Positions 8,529-16,685 of a stretch of DNA of 64,000 nt are shown in pieces. The translations under genes were made by a program, and so were the position numbers. The stretch lies in NCBI RefSeq assembly GCF_024171995.1, contig NZ_JAMTCT010000011.1, forward strand, positions 1-64,000, read 5' to 3'. The notes below the pieces were generated by a model. The model was not told where the DNA came from. It searched no databases and saw nothing but the letters and a program-made list of their open reading frames with translations. Origin of the DNA: Promicromonospora umidemergens (GTDB taxonomy: Bacteria > Actinomycetota > Actinomycetes > Actinomycetales > Cellulomonadaceae). How positions within the stretch are numbered: position 1 is the stretch's first letter; every line of letters starts with the position of its first letter.

Positions 8529-9767
8529 ATGCGCACCATCATCGTCGGCGGCGGGATCGGTGGCCTGGCGCTCGCTGCCGGGCTGCGCCGGCAGGGGTTC
8601 GACGCGGCGGTCTTCGAGCAGGACGTCGACGCGGCGGTGACCGGGGGCTACCACATCACCCTCGACGGCCCCGCGCAGTCAGCGCTGCGGGAGCTGGTCG
8701 AGCCGGAGATCTTCGAGCGGGTCCTGGCGTCGGCGTCGGCGCTGCGACTCAGAGAACCGGACGCGTTCTGGGACCGTCGGGGCAGGCTTCTGGGCCACGG
8801 GCCAGACCTGAGCGACGATCCCGCCGTGGACATCGACCGGATCACCCTGCGGCTCTTGCTGGCCGAAGCGGCCGGTGACAGCCTCCACCTGGGCCGGACG
8901 GTCACCGGGATCGGACGGTCCGGGGACGGCAGACCGGAGGCGACGCTCGCCGACGGGTCCTCCACGACCGGTGACCTGCTGGTGGGCGCGGACGGGGCGC
9001 ACTCGCTCGTCGCCCGGCACCTGGCCGGCGGCCCCACCAGCCGGCCGGCGGGCATCATCGGCTTCTCCGGCAAGACCTCCGCCCAGGACCTCAGCCCGGG
9101 CGAACAGGTGCGGCTCGGCCCGCGATCAGGCATGGCGATCGGTCCGCGGGGGGCGGCGCTCTACGTCGGGTTCCTCGACCCGGTAGGGAACGCGGTCCTG
9201 GACGCGCCGGGCCTGCGAGCCGCGGTCACGACCGGTCCCAGCTACATCTGGGGCGCCATGTTCCCCGAGTCCCCGCAGACCAGCCTGCTGCGCGGCACGA
9301 CGGGAGCCGCGCTGCGCGACGCGCTGCTGACTCGTCTCCGGCAGCACGGCTGGAGCGAACGCCCGCTCGAGGTGATCGCCCGGTCCGACGTGAACAGCGT
9401 GGCCGCGTTCAGGTTCAACGCCGCCTCGACCCGCGCTCGCGACCTGGCCCCATGGCCGGCCGGGCCGGTCACCGCGCTCGGAGATGCCGTGCATGCGACG
9501 CCGCCGACCGCCGGGATGGGCGCCGGCGCCGCCATCCGCGACGCGGCGAGCCTGGTGAACCACCTCTGCGACGTCCGTGCCGCCACGACCACGCTCTCGG
9601 TCGCGGTGAGCCGATTCGAGGCAGACATGCGTCTTCGTGGCGGCGTCATGCTGACGTTGGCGATGAAGACTGTCCGGTTGATCCTGGCTACCGATACCCG
9701 ATTCGGTGCAGCCGTTACGGGAGCTGGATTACCGGCACTGGCCGCTGTTCGCCGGATAAGGCGCTGA
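8529..9767 (+). CDS. FAD-dependent monooxygenase (aromatic hydroxylase fold)
   Basis: The 412-aa product starts at the ATG at 8529, after the ribosome site AAGGAAGGG. It shows the Rossmann motif GGGIGGLALAAGLRR at the N-terminus, the second FAD motif GADGAHSLVARH near residue 155 and the third motif GDAVHATPPTAGMGAG near residue 320. These place it with PHBH-like group A flavin monooxygenases that use NAD(P)H and O2. The substrate cannot be told; TetX-like and small-aromatic hydroxylases share this layout. It is probably controlled by the divergent WYL regulator. The last 45 residues are basic. Confidence 0.88.
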   Translation: MRTIIVGGGIGGLALAAGLRRQGFDAAVFEQDVDAAVTGGYHITLDGPAQSALRELVEPEIFERVLASASALRLREPDAFWDRRGRLLGHGPDLSDDPAVDIDRITLRLLLAEAAGDSLHLGRTVTGIGRSGDGRPEATLADGSSTTGDLLVGADGAHSLVARHLAGGPTSRPAGIIGFSGKTSAQDLSPGEQVRLGPRSGMAIGPRGAALYVGFLDPVGNAVLDAPGLRAAVTTGPSYIWGAMFPESPQTSLLRGTTGAALRDALLTRLRQHGWSERPLEVIARSDVNSVAAFRFNAASTRARDLAPWPAGPVTALGDAVHATPPTAGMGAGAAIRDAASLVNHLCDVRAATTTLSVAVSRFEADMRLRGGVMLTLAMKTVRLILATDTRFGAAVTGAGLPALAAVRRIRR

Positions 9768-9805
9768 ATCGCCGATATGTTCCTTTATCGGTAGCCTCGA
9801 GAAAT

Positions 9806-9849
9806 CACAGAGAAGCGCACACCTTATGTATGAGCCTCGCTTCTTTGTG
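9806..9849. terminator. Bidirectional terminator between convergent genes
   Basis: Arms CACAGAGAAGCG (9806-9817) and CGCTTCTTTGTG (9838-9849) pair at 11 of 12 positions around a 20-nt loop. They lie between the convergent monooxygenase and Pro/Thr-rich genes. The stretch is noticeably AT-richer than its surroundings. Confidence 0.5.
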
Positions 9850-9884
9850 GTCGGCGGCGCGGGATCCTCGCTCGATAGACCGAA

Positions 9885-10577
9885 CTATTCGGTCGGTCCC
9901 GTGGACGGCTCTGCCCCCGGTTCTGTCACGGGCTCCTCCGACGGCTCTGTGGTCGGCTCCACGGTCGGCTCGGCCGGCGGGGGCTCGGTCGGCTCCTCTG
10001 CCGGCGGGCCGACGGGCTCCTCCGACGGCGGGTCGGTCGGCTCCGGCGTCGGCTCCGGCGTAGGGGTCGGAGTGGGCTCCGGCGTGGGCGTGGGCGTGGG
10101 GGTAGGGGTCGGCTCGGGCGACTGCGCCGGCGGTGTGGTCGGTCCCTGTGTCGGCGGCGGCGTCGGCTTCACCGTTGGCCGGTCCGAGGGTGCCTCGGGG
10201 ATGCTGGGCCAGGTCCCGTTGCCGACATCGACGGCCGGCGGGGGCCTCATCGTGAAGGGGCTGCCCGGCTGGTCCGTGTACGAGTCGGCCATGTGCTTGG
10301 GCGTGTACGTCGCCGCGGGCGGTGGCGTGTACGTGAACAGGCTCCCCTGCGGCGCACGGTTCGAGCGCACGTCGACCGTGCTGTTCTTGCCCGGGCGGGA
10401 CGTGGGATCGCGCTTCACCATCATGGGCGGCAGACCCTGCAGCGCATCGGGCGCGACGGGTGCGGCCGTCGTCTCACGATCCTGGTCCTGCCCGGGCTGC
10501 ACTGCTACGGCACCCACGATCCCCGCCGTCAGCACCATGGCTGCGGCTGTTCCTGTGACGATCAAACGGTTGCGCAC
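9885..10577 (-). CDS. Pro/Thr/Glu-rich envelope protein with N-terminal membrane anchor
   Basis: The 230-aa product starts at the GTG at 10577, after GGGGGA. RNRLIVTG is followed by one hydrophobic helix (about residues 5-25), a signal peptide or anchor. The middle is Pro-rich with TYTP motifs. The last ~95 residues are low complexity: alternating P, T and E (PTPTPTPEPTP and PSEEPVG blocks). Such tails commonly span the peptidoglycan or are O-mannosylated. The DNA is correspondingly repetitive near 10040-10110. The opposite-strand reading frame here is Gly/Ser/Val-rich and is rejected because only this strand gives a signal sequence with a ribosome site. No enzymatic domain is seen. Confidence 0.62.
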   Translation of the reverse strand: MRNRLIVTGTAAAMVLTAGIVGAVAVQPGQDQDRETTAAPVAPDALQGLPPMMVKRDPTSRPGKNSTVDVRSNRAPQGSLFTYTPPPAATYTPKHMADSYTDQPGSPFTMRPPPAVDVGNGTWPSIPEAPSDRPTVKPTPPPTQGPTTPPAQSPEPTPTPTPTPTPEPTPTPTPEPTPEPTDPPSEEPVGPPAEEPTEPPPAEPTVEPTTEPSEEPVTEPGAEPSTGPTE

Positions 10578-10806
10578 GCTTAGCTCCCCCTGCGGGTCAG
10601 ATACTGCCTTGTGCCCCTCTGCTGTGACGTTTCGGCGCTGGTGCGCCGAACCGCGAGACATCCTCCGGAGCGCGGTGCTCAATCTCCGGGGATGGACTGT
10701 CGAACCGTTCAACGCCGCTGTCGTTCTCACGGCGTTCCGGACGGGACAATACGTGGCAGATTGCCGACGGCAACCGGGGCCTGTAATAAGGCGCACGTAA
10801 CCGTGG

Positions 10807-10864
10807 TCGGCAGAAAGTCGCGAGATCGGCAACTCGAAATACCGATCTCCTGGCAATCTGCCGA
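10807..10864. repeat. 58-bp palindromic intergenic repeat, copy A
   Basis: Symmetric 8-7-8-12-8-7-8 layout: outer arms TCGGCAGA/TCTGCCGA, inner arms GAGATCGG/CCGATCTC, 12-nt loop. The 7-nt middle arms no longer pair here. Same length and consensus as 47071-47128 and 59837-59894. Confidence 0.75.
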
Positions 10865-10950
10865 CTACCTGGGCGAATATGCGCAGAGGCCATCCATGAG
10901 GGGGAGGGGGAGTCCACCTTCCGGCGGATCCCCTGCCGGCGTCGGGCTCA

Positions 10951-10956
10951 TAGCGT
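10951..10956 (+). promoter_or_regulatory. -10 box TAGCGT of a leaderless transcript (ABC operon)
   Basis: It ends 6 nt before the ATG at 10963, and no ribosome site is present. Confidence 0.4.
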
Positions 10957-10962
10957 GCTCGC

Positions 10963-11862
10963 ATGAGCGATCTGGAGGTGCGGGACCTGACCCGCGTGTT
11001 CTCGACGGGCGGCACGTCCCGGCGAGCGGTGGACGGCGTGAGCTTCACGGCTTCGTCGGGCCTGCTCACGGGGTTCGTGGGCGGTAACGGCGCCGGCAAG
11101 ACGACGACCATGCGCATGATCATGGGCGTGCTGGCGATCACGAACGGCGAGGTGCGGTTCGGCGGTGTGCCGGTCACCCGGCACGATCGCCGCGAGTTCG
11201 GGTACATGCCGGAGGAGCGCGGCCTCTACCCGAAGCAGCCGGTGCTGGAGCAGCTGGTCTATCTGGCACGGCTGCGCGGGATCGCGGCCCCGGTCGCACG
11301 GCGCGAGGTGCTGGAGCATCTCGACCGGCTCGGCCTCGCGGACCGGTCGAAGGACCACGTGGAGAAGCTGTCGCTGGGAAACCAGCAGCGCGTGCAGATC
11401 GTCGCGGCGATCATGGGACAGCCGAAAGCGCTCGTCCTCGACGAGCCGTTCAGCGGCCTGGACCCCGCGGCCGTCGACACCATGGTGGACCTGCTGCGCG
11501 AGCACACCCGGCGCGGGGTACCCGTGCTGTTCAGCTCGCACCAGCTCGACCTCGTGGAGCGGCTGTGCGAGCGGCTCGTGATCCTGGGCGGCGGCAAGGT
11601 CCTCGCGAACGGCACCCCCGACGACCTGCGGTCCCAGGGCGTGACGCGGCACCGGCTGGTGCTCTCGGGCGACGCCGGTTTCGTGCGCGGCGTGCCGGGC
11701 GTGCTGGCCGTCGACGTGGACGGCCCGTCAGCACTGGTCGAGGTGCACGACGACGCAGCGGCCGGCCGCCTCCTGTCCGCCGCCCTCGAGCGCGGCGCGG
11801 TCAAGGAGTTCTCCCCCGTACGGCCGACACTGGCCCAGATCTACCGCGAGGTGACGGCATGA
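10963..11862 (+). CDS. ABC transporter ATP-binding protein (ABC-2 exporter, NatA-like)
   Basis: The 299-aa product has Walker A GGNGAGKTTT, an ABC signature written SLGNQQRVQI (the form typical of the NatA/YhaQ group rather than LSGGQ), Walker B ALVLDEPFSGLDP and the switch His in FSSHQLDLVE. The last ~80 residues form the usual C-terminal accessory domain. The permease follows with a 4-nt overlap. The pair probably exports a small hydrophobic or ionic substrate; the nature of it is not visible in sequence. Confidence 0.93.
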   Translation: MSDLEVRDLTRVFSTGGTSRRAVDGVSFTASSGLLTGFVGGNGAGKTTTMRMIMGVLAITNGEVRFGGVPVTRHDRREFGYMPEERGLYPKQPVLEQLVYLARLRGIAAPVARREVLEHLDRLGLADRSKDHVEKLSLGNQQRVQIVAAIMGQPKALVLDEPFSGLDPAAVDTMVDLLREHTRRGVPVLFSSHQLDLVERLCERLVILGGGKVLANGTPDDLRSQGVTRHRLVLSGDAGFVRGVPGVLAVDVDGPSALVEVHDDAAAGRLLSAALERGAVKEFSPVRPTLAQIYREVTA

Positions 11863-13127
11863 GCCGGAATGGGAACCGCATGAGCCGGAACGAAGCGGCA
11901 GGCGCGGGCAGGAGAGGAGATGGGGCGAGCAACGCATGGATGATCGTGGCGACCCGCGAGATCGTGGTCCGGGCGCTCAACAAGGGATTCCTGATCGGTC
12001 TCGCGGTGACCGTCGCCATGATCGGCGGGCTGATCGGCTTCACGGCCTACCTGGACGGCCGCACCCAGTCGTTCGACGTAGCGGTCGTCGCGAGCGACGA
12101 GTCGGCGTCGACCGCGCTGGAGTCCGCAGCCGCCGAGGCGGCGTCGGACGACCAGAAGATCGAGCTGAGCGTGGTGCGCGTGGACTCAGCTGCCGCGGCT
12201 GAGACGGCCCTCGACGAGGAGACCGCCGACGCGTGGCTCAGCTCCGCCGCCGCGGCCGGCGCCGACGGCTGGACCCTGTCCGGCTGGCGGGAGCCCGACG
12301 GAGAGCTCACCCAGCTGATCGAGACCACGGTGCGCGACCAGGTGCTCGCCGGCCACGCGGTCGACGCCGGAACCACGATGGATGCCCTCACGGCGGGCAG
12401 CGAGGTCGAGACCGAGCGCCTCGACGGCAACCCGGTCGACCCGCAGATCGTCTTCGTGGCCGGGTTCGTGCTCGCGTTCCTGTTCTTCATGGGGACCGTC
12501 GGGTCGGGCGCGATGATCGCCGGAAGCGTGATCGAGGAGAAGCAGTCCCGGCTGGTCGAGATCATCGCGACGGCCGTGCCGCTCCGGCAGCTGCTGGCCG
12601 GCAAGATCATCGGCAGCTCCGTGATCGCGCTGGGACAGAACCTCCTGCTCGCCGCCGTCGGACTCGTCGGGGCCTCGTTCACCGACCTGTCGGCGATCCT
12701 GCCCGCTATGACGACCACCATGCTCTGGTTCGTCGTCTTCTTCACCGTCGGGTTCGTCGCTGTCGCGGCCCTGTACGCGGTGGCCGGCTCGCTCGCGTCG
12801 CGCACCGAGGACCTCCAGTACACGACCAGCCCCCTGATGATGCTGCTCATGGGGGTGTACGTGGTGACGTTCTCGGCGGACGGCATGCTGGAGCGCGTCC
12901 TGTCCTACATCCCGCCGGCGTCCATCGTGTCGATGCCGGTGCGCGTGCTCAACGGCGACGCGCTCTGGTGGGAACCGCTCGTGTCGCTCCTCGTCCTCGT
13001 CGTGACGACGCTCGGGGCGTTGCTCCTGGCCGAACGGGCCTATCGCGGGGCGCTCATGCAGACCGGCGGCCGGGTGACGTGGAAGACGGCACTGGCCGCG
13101 GAACGGGGCACTACCCTCGGGGCGTGA
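11859..13127 (+). CDS. ABC-2 type permease (NatB-like)
   Basis: The 422-aa product starts at the ATG at 11859, overlapping the ATPase stop. One N-terminal helix (about 45-65) is followed by an extracytoplasmic domain of about 150 residues. A block of five or six helices starts with FVAGFVLAFLFFMGTVGSGAM and includes VIEEKQSRLVEIIATAVPL. The latter is the conserved intracellular coupling motif of this exporter group. The C-terminal tail is short and basic. It overlaps the following beta-propeller gene by 4 nt, so that gene is probably in the same operon. Confidence 0.9.
   Translation: MSRNGNRMSRNEAAGAGRRGDGASNAWMIVATREIVVRALNKGFLIGLAVTVAMIGGLIGFTAYLDGRTQSFDVAVVASDESASTALESAAAEAASDDQKIELSVVRVDSAAAAETALDEETADAWLSSAAAAGADGWTLSGWREPDGELTQLIETTVRDQVLAGHAVDAGTTMDALTAGSEVETERLDGNPVDPQIVFVAGFVLAFLFFMGTVGSGAMIAGSVIEEKQSRLVEIIATAVPLRQLLAGKIIGSSVIALGQNLLLAAVGLVGASFTDLSAILPAMTTTMLWFVVFFTVGFVAVAALYAVAGSLASRTEDLQYTTSPLMMLLMGVYVVTFSADGMLERVLSYIPPASIVSMPVRVLNGDALWWEPLVSLLVLVVTTLGALLLAERAYRGALMQTGGRVTWKTALAAERGTTLGA
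13112..13117 (+). promoter_or_regulatory. -10 box TACCCT before the first beta-propeller gene
   Basis: It lies inside the permease coding end, 6 nt before the GTG at 13124. It would allow separate leaderless expression of the propeller gene. Confidence 0.35.
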
Positions 13128-14890
13128 CCGAACGCACCCCGCACGACGACGCCGCGCCCGGGAGCCGTGAGCCGTCGAAGGTGCACACCTTCGACCTGAT
13201 CGACGAGGTTCCCGGCGTGTCCGACGGCGCCGACGCCGCCGACCCGGACGCCGCCGACCCGGATCTGAAGCAGCCGGACGCCGGGAAGGACCAGCCCGAC
13301 GAGCCGGCTCCCCGTGAGCCCGGCCGGGTGGCGATCGCGCTCGCGGGCGCCCGCACCGCCGTCGGGCGGACGGCGCGGCGCGGCGGGGCAGCCGTCCGAC
13401 GTCGGCTGCCCACCACCCGCCGCGGCAAGATCCTGCTGGTGGGTGGGACGGCGTCGGCGCTCGTGCTCGCGCTGTCGGCCGGGGTGCTGGTGAACGCTCA
13501 GCTGCGTGAGCGGGCACTCCTCGCCACTCCGGGCGGTGTGCGGAGCCTGGAGGTGAAGCCCACCGAGCAGTGGTCGGTCGACCTCGAGAACCCGATCGCC
13601 GCGACCCTGGTCGAGATGCCGGGGGTGCTGGCCATCGCCGGTGACGCGAAGGTCCGCGGCGTGGACCCGGCGTCGGGAGACGTGCGGTGGACCGTCGACG
13701 TCGGAGCGGACCCGCACTGCGGTCCGTCGACGCTCGGGAACGGCGGTCCGGTGGCGCCGGCCGACCCGCTGGTCTGTGTCGCCGCATCAGGTGACGGCGA
13801 TGGCAACCAGGTCGTGACGGTCATCGACCGGGACGGCGCGGCGCGGACGCGTGAGCTCGACCCGGGCGCCGTGGTGCTGCCGACGGACGACGGCGGCCTC
13901 ATCCACCTCGAGCCCACAGGCGGTGACCAGGAGCAGCGGCCCGTGGTGGTCGACAAGCTGGGTGCGCCGCACCTTCCGAAGGACTTCGTCGGACCGGACC
14001 TGACGGTTCGCGCGGAGGACGCGGCGACGGGCAGGGCACGCTGGAGCGACACCGTGGCCTTCGGCGCCCCGCGCCCCGACAGCTGTGTGACCTACGACGA
14101 CAACGCCGCCCCGGTGCTGGACGTCGTCGGCGCCCTGGGCTGGGACCTGAACGGAAGTGTCCTGGAGGTCGGCGGCTGTGGCGTCTCGGCGGCGTTCCTG
14201 CTCGACGGCACCCGGCTCGACGACCCGGACGACACGGCCGACCCGCCGGCCGGCGGCGTGGACACCGCGTCGTTCGCGCCCCTGCCGGACGGCGGCTGGA
14301 TCGGTCCCGATGCGGCGGCCGCCGACGTCACGATGCCCAACGACGTGGTGCACCTGCCGCACGGGGCGACCTTCCCGCTCTCCGGTCAGGTCCTGCTGCC
14401 CTGGGCCACCGACGGTCGTGACCCCGGCCTGCTCCTGGAGCGCGTCGGCATCCACGTCGAGGCCAGGTCTACCGCCGAGGGCGAAGCGGGGGCGCGGCTC
14501 TGGTCGGCGCCCGACCTCCGCGCGAAGCTCCTGCTGGCCAGGGTGTCGGGCACCGCCGTCGTCGTGGACGAGCGAGGCGCGGTGCGCGCCGTCGACCTCG
14601 GTACGGGCGCGGACCGCTGGACGCTCGACCCCGAGGTGCTCTCGTTCGGCGACCTGGTCTGGGCCGCGGAGTCGACGATCTTCGGGGCCTTCACGGATGG
14701 TGACACCCTGCTGCTCCCGGTGACCGCCGACCCGAGCGGCAGCGCCGCCGGTCTGCGCCTGCTCGCCGTGGATCTCGACGACGGCTCGGTGCGCTGGGAG
14801 ATCGCCCAGGACACCCCGTACACCCAGCTGATCAGCGTCGACGGGTATCTCGCGCAGATCACGCAGCAGGGCGTGGTTGGCCTGGGCTGA
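13124..14890 (+). CDS. Membrane-anchored PQQ-like beta-propeller protein, paralogue 1
   Basis: The 588-aa product starts at a GTG overlapping the permease stop. Residues 1-100 are acidic then basic, cytosolic and disordered, containing HTFDLIDEVPG. A single helix follows (about 105-125, KILLVGGTASALVLAL). The extracellular part has repeated blades of the type LDPASGDVRWTVD and VDLGTGADRWTLD, characteristic of PQQ-binding-like (BamB-like) propellers. Paired cysteines (HCGPSTL with VCVAA, SCVTY with GCGVS) are shared with the two downstream paralogues. No PQQ-dehydrogenase catalytic residues are evident, so a scaffold or binding role is more likely. Function unknown. Confidence 0.8.
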   Translation: MTERTPHDDAAPGSREPSKVHTFDLIDEVPGVSDGADAADPDAADPDLKQPDAGKDQPDEPAPREPGRVAIALAGARTAVGRTARRGGAAVRRRLPTTRRGKILLVGGTASALVLALSAGVLVNAQLRERALLATPGGVRSLEVKPTEQWSVDLENPIAATLVEMPGVLAIAGDAKVRGVDPASGDVRWTVDVGADPHCGPSTLGNGGPVAPADPLVCVAASGDGDGNQVVTVIDRDGAARTRELDPGAVVLPTDDGGLIHLEPTGGDQEQRPVVVDKLGAPHLPKDFVGPDLTVRAEDAATGRARWSDTVAFGAPRPDSCVTYDDNAAPVLDVVGALGWDLNGSVLEVGGCGVSAAFLLDGTRLDDPDDTADPPAGGVDTASFAPLPDGGWIGPDAAAADVTMPNDVVHLPHGATFPLSGQVLLPWATDGRDPGLLLERVGIHVEARSTAEGEAGARLWSAPDLRAKLLLARVSGTAVVVDERGAVRAVDLGTGADRWTLDPEVLSFGDLVWAAESTIFGAFTDGDTLLLPVTADPSGSAAGLRLLAVDLDDGSVRWEIAQDTPYTQLISVDGYLAQITQQGVVGLG

Positions 14891-14909
14891 GCTGCGCGAT
14901 GCCCGGCGC

Positions 14910-14915
14910 TACGCT
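14910..14915 (+). promoter_or_regulatory. -10 box TACGCT of a leaderless transcript (paralogue 2)
   Basis: It ends 7 nt before the ATG at 14923. It supports that start over an in-frame ATG at 14899. Confidence 0.45.
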
Positions 14916-14922
14916 CTGCCGC

Positions 14923-16653
14923 ATGGGGCGCGACCCGGACGAGGGTGATGCGTTCGTCTTCGACCTGGTCGACGACGACGCGGCTGCCGGTGCTGTGTCG
15001 GCGGACCCGGCCGGATCGCGCGCCGTGGCCGACGGCGTGGCCGGCGTGGTCGGCGTCAGCCTGGCAGACAGCTCGGAAGGTACCGGGCCTGCGGGAGCCG
15101 ACCCGGCGGCGTCGGGCAGTGCCGGGCGGAGGCGTCGCGCGACCGCGCAGGTCGCGGCGGTCCTGGCGGTGGTGCTCGGGACCGGGCTCGCGGTCGAGGG
15201 CCTGCGGGACCACGCGCGGATCGAGCGGATGCGCGACATCCCAGGTGGCGTCGCCGATGTGTCGTCGCCCCTGGAGGAGACGTGGGCGTGGCGAGGGGCC
15301 GTCGGCCCCGGTGGTGGCACGACTGACGTCGCGGTGCTGGGCGACGTGCTGGCGTTCGAGTCCGACGGCGAGCTGGTCGCGCTGGACCCGGCCACGGGCG
15401 AGGAGGCCTGGACGGTCGAGCTGCGCGAGGACGCGGAGTGCGGGCCGACGGCCTCACCCATCCAGGGCGCTCTGGTGACCTCGTCGCTCGTGTGCCTGCA
15501 AGGCACGGGCGCCGAACGCGAGGTGGTCGTGGTGGGGCCGCGCGGAGCCTCCTCGGCCCCGCGAGCCCTCGATGCCACGGACACGCGCCGGCACGGGCCG
15601 CCTCGCGTCGGGCCGGAGGGGACGGTGCTGCGCGCGGAGCGGGTGGGGCCGCTGTCCGCGATCGACGTGGCGGGCGCCCGGTGCACCGACGGCGGCGAAT
15701 GCACCGGTACGGTCGCGTCCGGCCGTGATCTCGTGCTCCGTGCCGAGGACGCGGCGACCGGCACGGAACGCTGGAAGGTGACGGTCCCGTTCCGGCCCGC
15801 GGACGCCACACAGTGCGCCCGTACGTTCGGCGGGTCCTGGAGCAGCTCGGAGAACCGCCTCGTGTTCAGCGGCATGCTCGCACCGGACGCCTTCGGCGGT
15901 TGGGCCGTGCCCGATCGCATCGACCTGAACGGCTGCGGCATCCAGGCGGGCGTCACCCCGGGCGGGGCGGTGCTCGGCGCGGAGCTCGAGCCGGGCACGG
16001 GCGGCGTGACCAGCCTTGGCGCGGGCCGGTACGCCGTGACGCGCTTCGACGGCGTGGTCCGCGCCACCCTGCATGCCGCCGACGGCGACGTGGTCGGCGA
16101 GGTCACCGGATACCCGCTCGCATCGCGGGCCACCGACGAGGCCCAGCCGGCGATGCTGCTCGGGGTGGACGAGCCCGGGCGGCGCCTGCGGGCCTACGGG
16201 CCGGACGGCACACCGCGGTGGGACATCACGCTGCAGTCGGGCGGCCAGGAGTTCCTTGCCCAGGTAGGTGACACCGCGGTGGTGACGACCGGGGCGGGCA
16301 GCGTGCGCGGCCTGGACCTCGCCACGGGCGCGGAGAAGTGGCTCTGGGACGGGCCGGACCCGGCCTCCGGAGGTGATGGCGGGTACTTCGGCGGCGTCTA
16401 CGTGGCTCAGGCCTTCACCGACGGCGAGTCCGTGCTGCTGCTGGTCGAGAGCGACGCCGGCGGTGCGCTGGGCCTGGTGGCGCTCGACGCGGCCTCCGGT
16501 GCCGTGGTCTGGGACCGGCCCGGCGGCGGGGAGGCCGACGCGCTCGACCCGGCGGACGCCGACCCGGCCGGCCAGGGGGTCAGCGGCTCCCTGGTCGCGG
16601 TGGACGGTCACCTGCTGGAAATTACCCCCGGCGGCATCCGTGGCCTTGGGTGA
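14923..16653 (+). CDS. Membrane-anchored PQQ-like beta-propeller protein, paralogue 2
   Basis: The 576-aa product was started at 14923 because the -10 hexamer sits 7 nt upstream and paralogue 3 begins identically (M-x-RDPD-x-G-x-AFVFDLVDDD). One transmembrane helix lies near residues 68-90 (AQVAAVLAVVLGTGLAVEGL). It is followed by RMRDIPGGVADVSSPLEETW, then the propeller with blades LDPATGEEAWTVEL, AEDAATGTERWKVTV and LDLATGAEKWLWDG. Cys pairs match those of its neighbours. It ends VDGHLLEITPGGIRGLG, nearly the same as paralogues 1 and 3. The membrane topology is a short cytosolic acidic tail with the propeller outside. Function unknown. Confidence 0.8.
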   Translation: MGRDPDEGDAFVFDLVDDDAAAGAVSADPAGSRAVADGVAGVVGVSLADSSEGTGPAGADPAASGSAGRRRRATAQVAAVLAVVLGTGLAVEGLRDHARIERMRDIPGGVADVSSPLEETWAWRGAVGPGGGTTDVAVLGDVLAFESDGELVALDPATGEEAWTVELREDAECGPTASPIQGALVTSSLVCLQGTGAEREVVVVGPRGASSAPRALDATDTRRHGPPRVGPEGTVLRAERVGPLSAIDVAGARCTDGGECTGTVASGRDLVLRAEDAATGTERWKVTVPFRPADATQCARTFGGSWSSSENRLVFSGMLAPDAFGGWAVPDRIDLNGCGIQAGVTPGGAVLGAELEPGTGGVTSLGAGRYAVTRFDGVVRATLHAADGDVVGEVTGYPLASRATDEAQPAMLLGVDEPGRRLRAYGPDGTPRWDITLQSGGQEFLAQVGDTAVVTTGAGSVRGLDLATGAEKWLWDGPDPASGGDGGYFGGVYVAQAFTDGESVLLLVESDAGGALGLVALDAASGAVVWDRPGGGEADALDPADADPAGQGVSGSLVAVDGHLLEITPGGIRGLG

Positions 16654-16672
16654 AACGGGGAGCCTCCCGGCA

Positions 16673-16678
16673 TACCCT
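16673..16678 (+). promoter_or_regulatory. -10 box TACCCT of a leaderless transcript (paralogue 3)
   Basis: It ends 7 nt before the ATG at 16686, in the same arrangement as the other two propeller genes. Confidence 0.45.
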
Positions 16679-16685
16679 CGACTGC

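Larger units (their letters stand above)
10578..10962. promoter_or_regulatory. 385-bp divergent intergenic region containing repeat copy A
   Basis: No gene is visible. It holds promoters for the Pro/Thr-rich gene (leftward) and the ABC operon (rightward, -10 TAGCGT at 10951). It also contains a 58-bp palindromic repeat at 10807-10864. An 11-bp perfect inverted repeat GGCAGATTGCC (10755-10765) pairs with the right arm of that element (10852-10862). Confidence 0.6.

Noticed and set aside
9826-10800. Plus-strand frame of 324 codons, Gly/Ser/Val-rich
   Set aside because: It mirrors the Pro/Thr/Glu repeats of the minus-strand gene. Only the minus strand has a ribosome site and signal-like helix.
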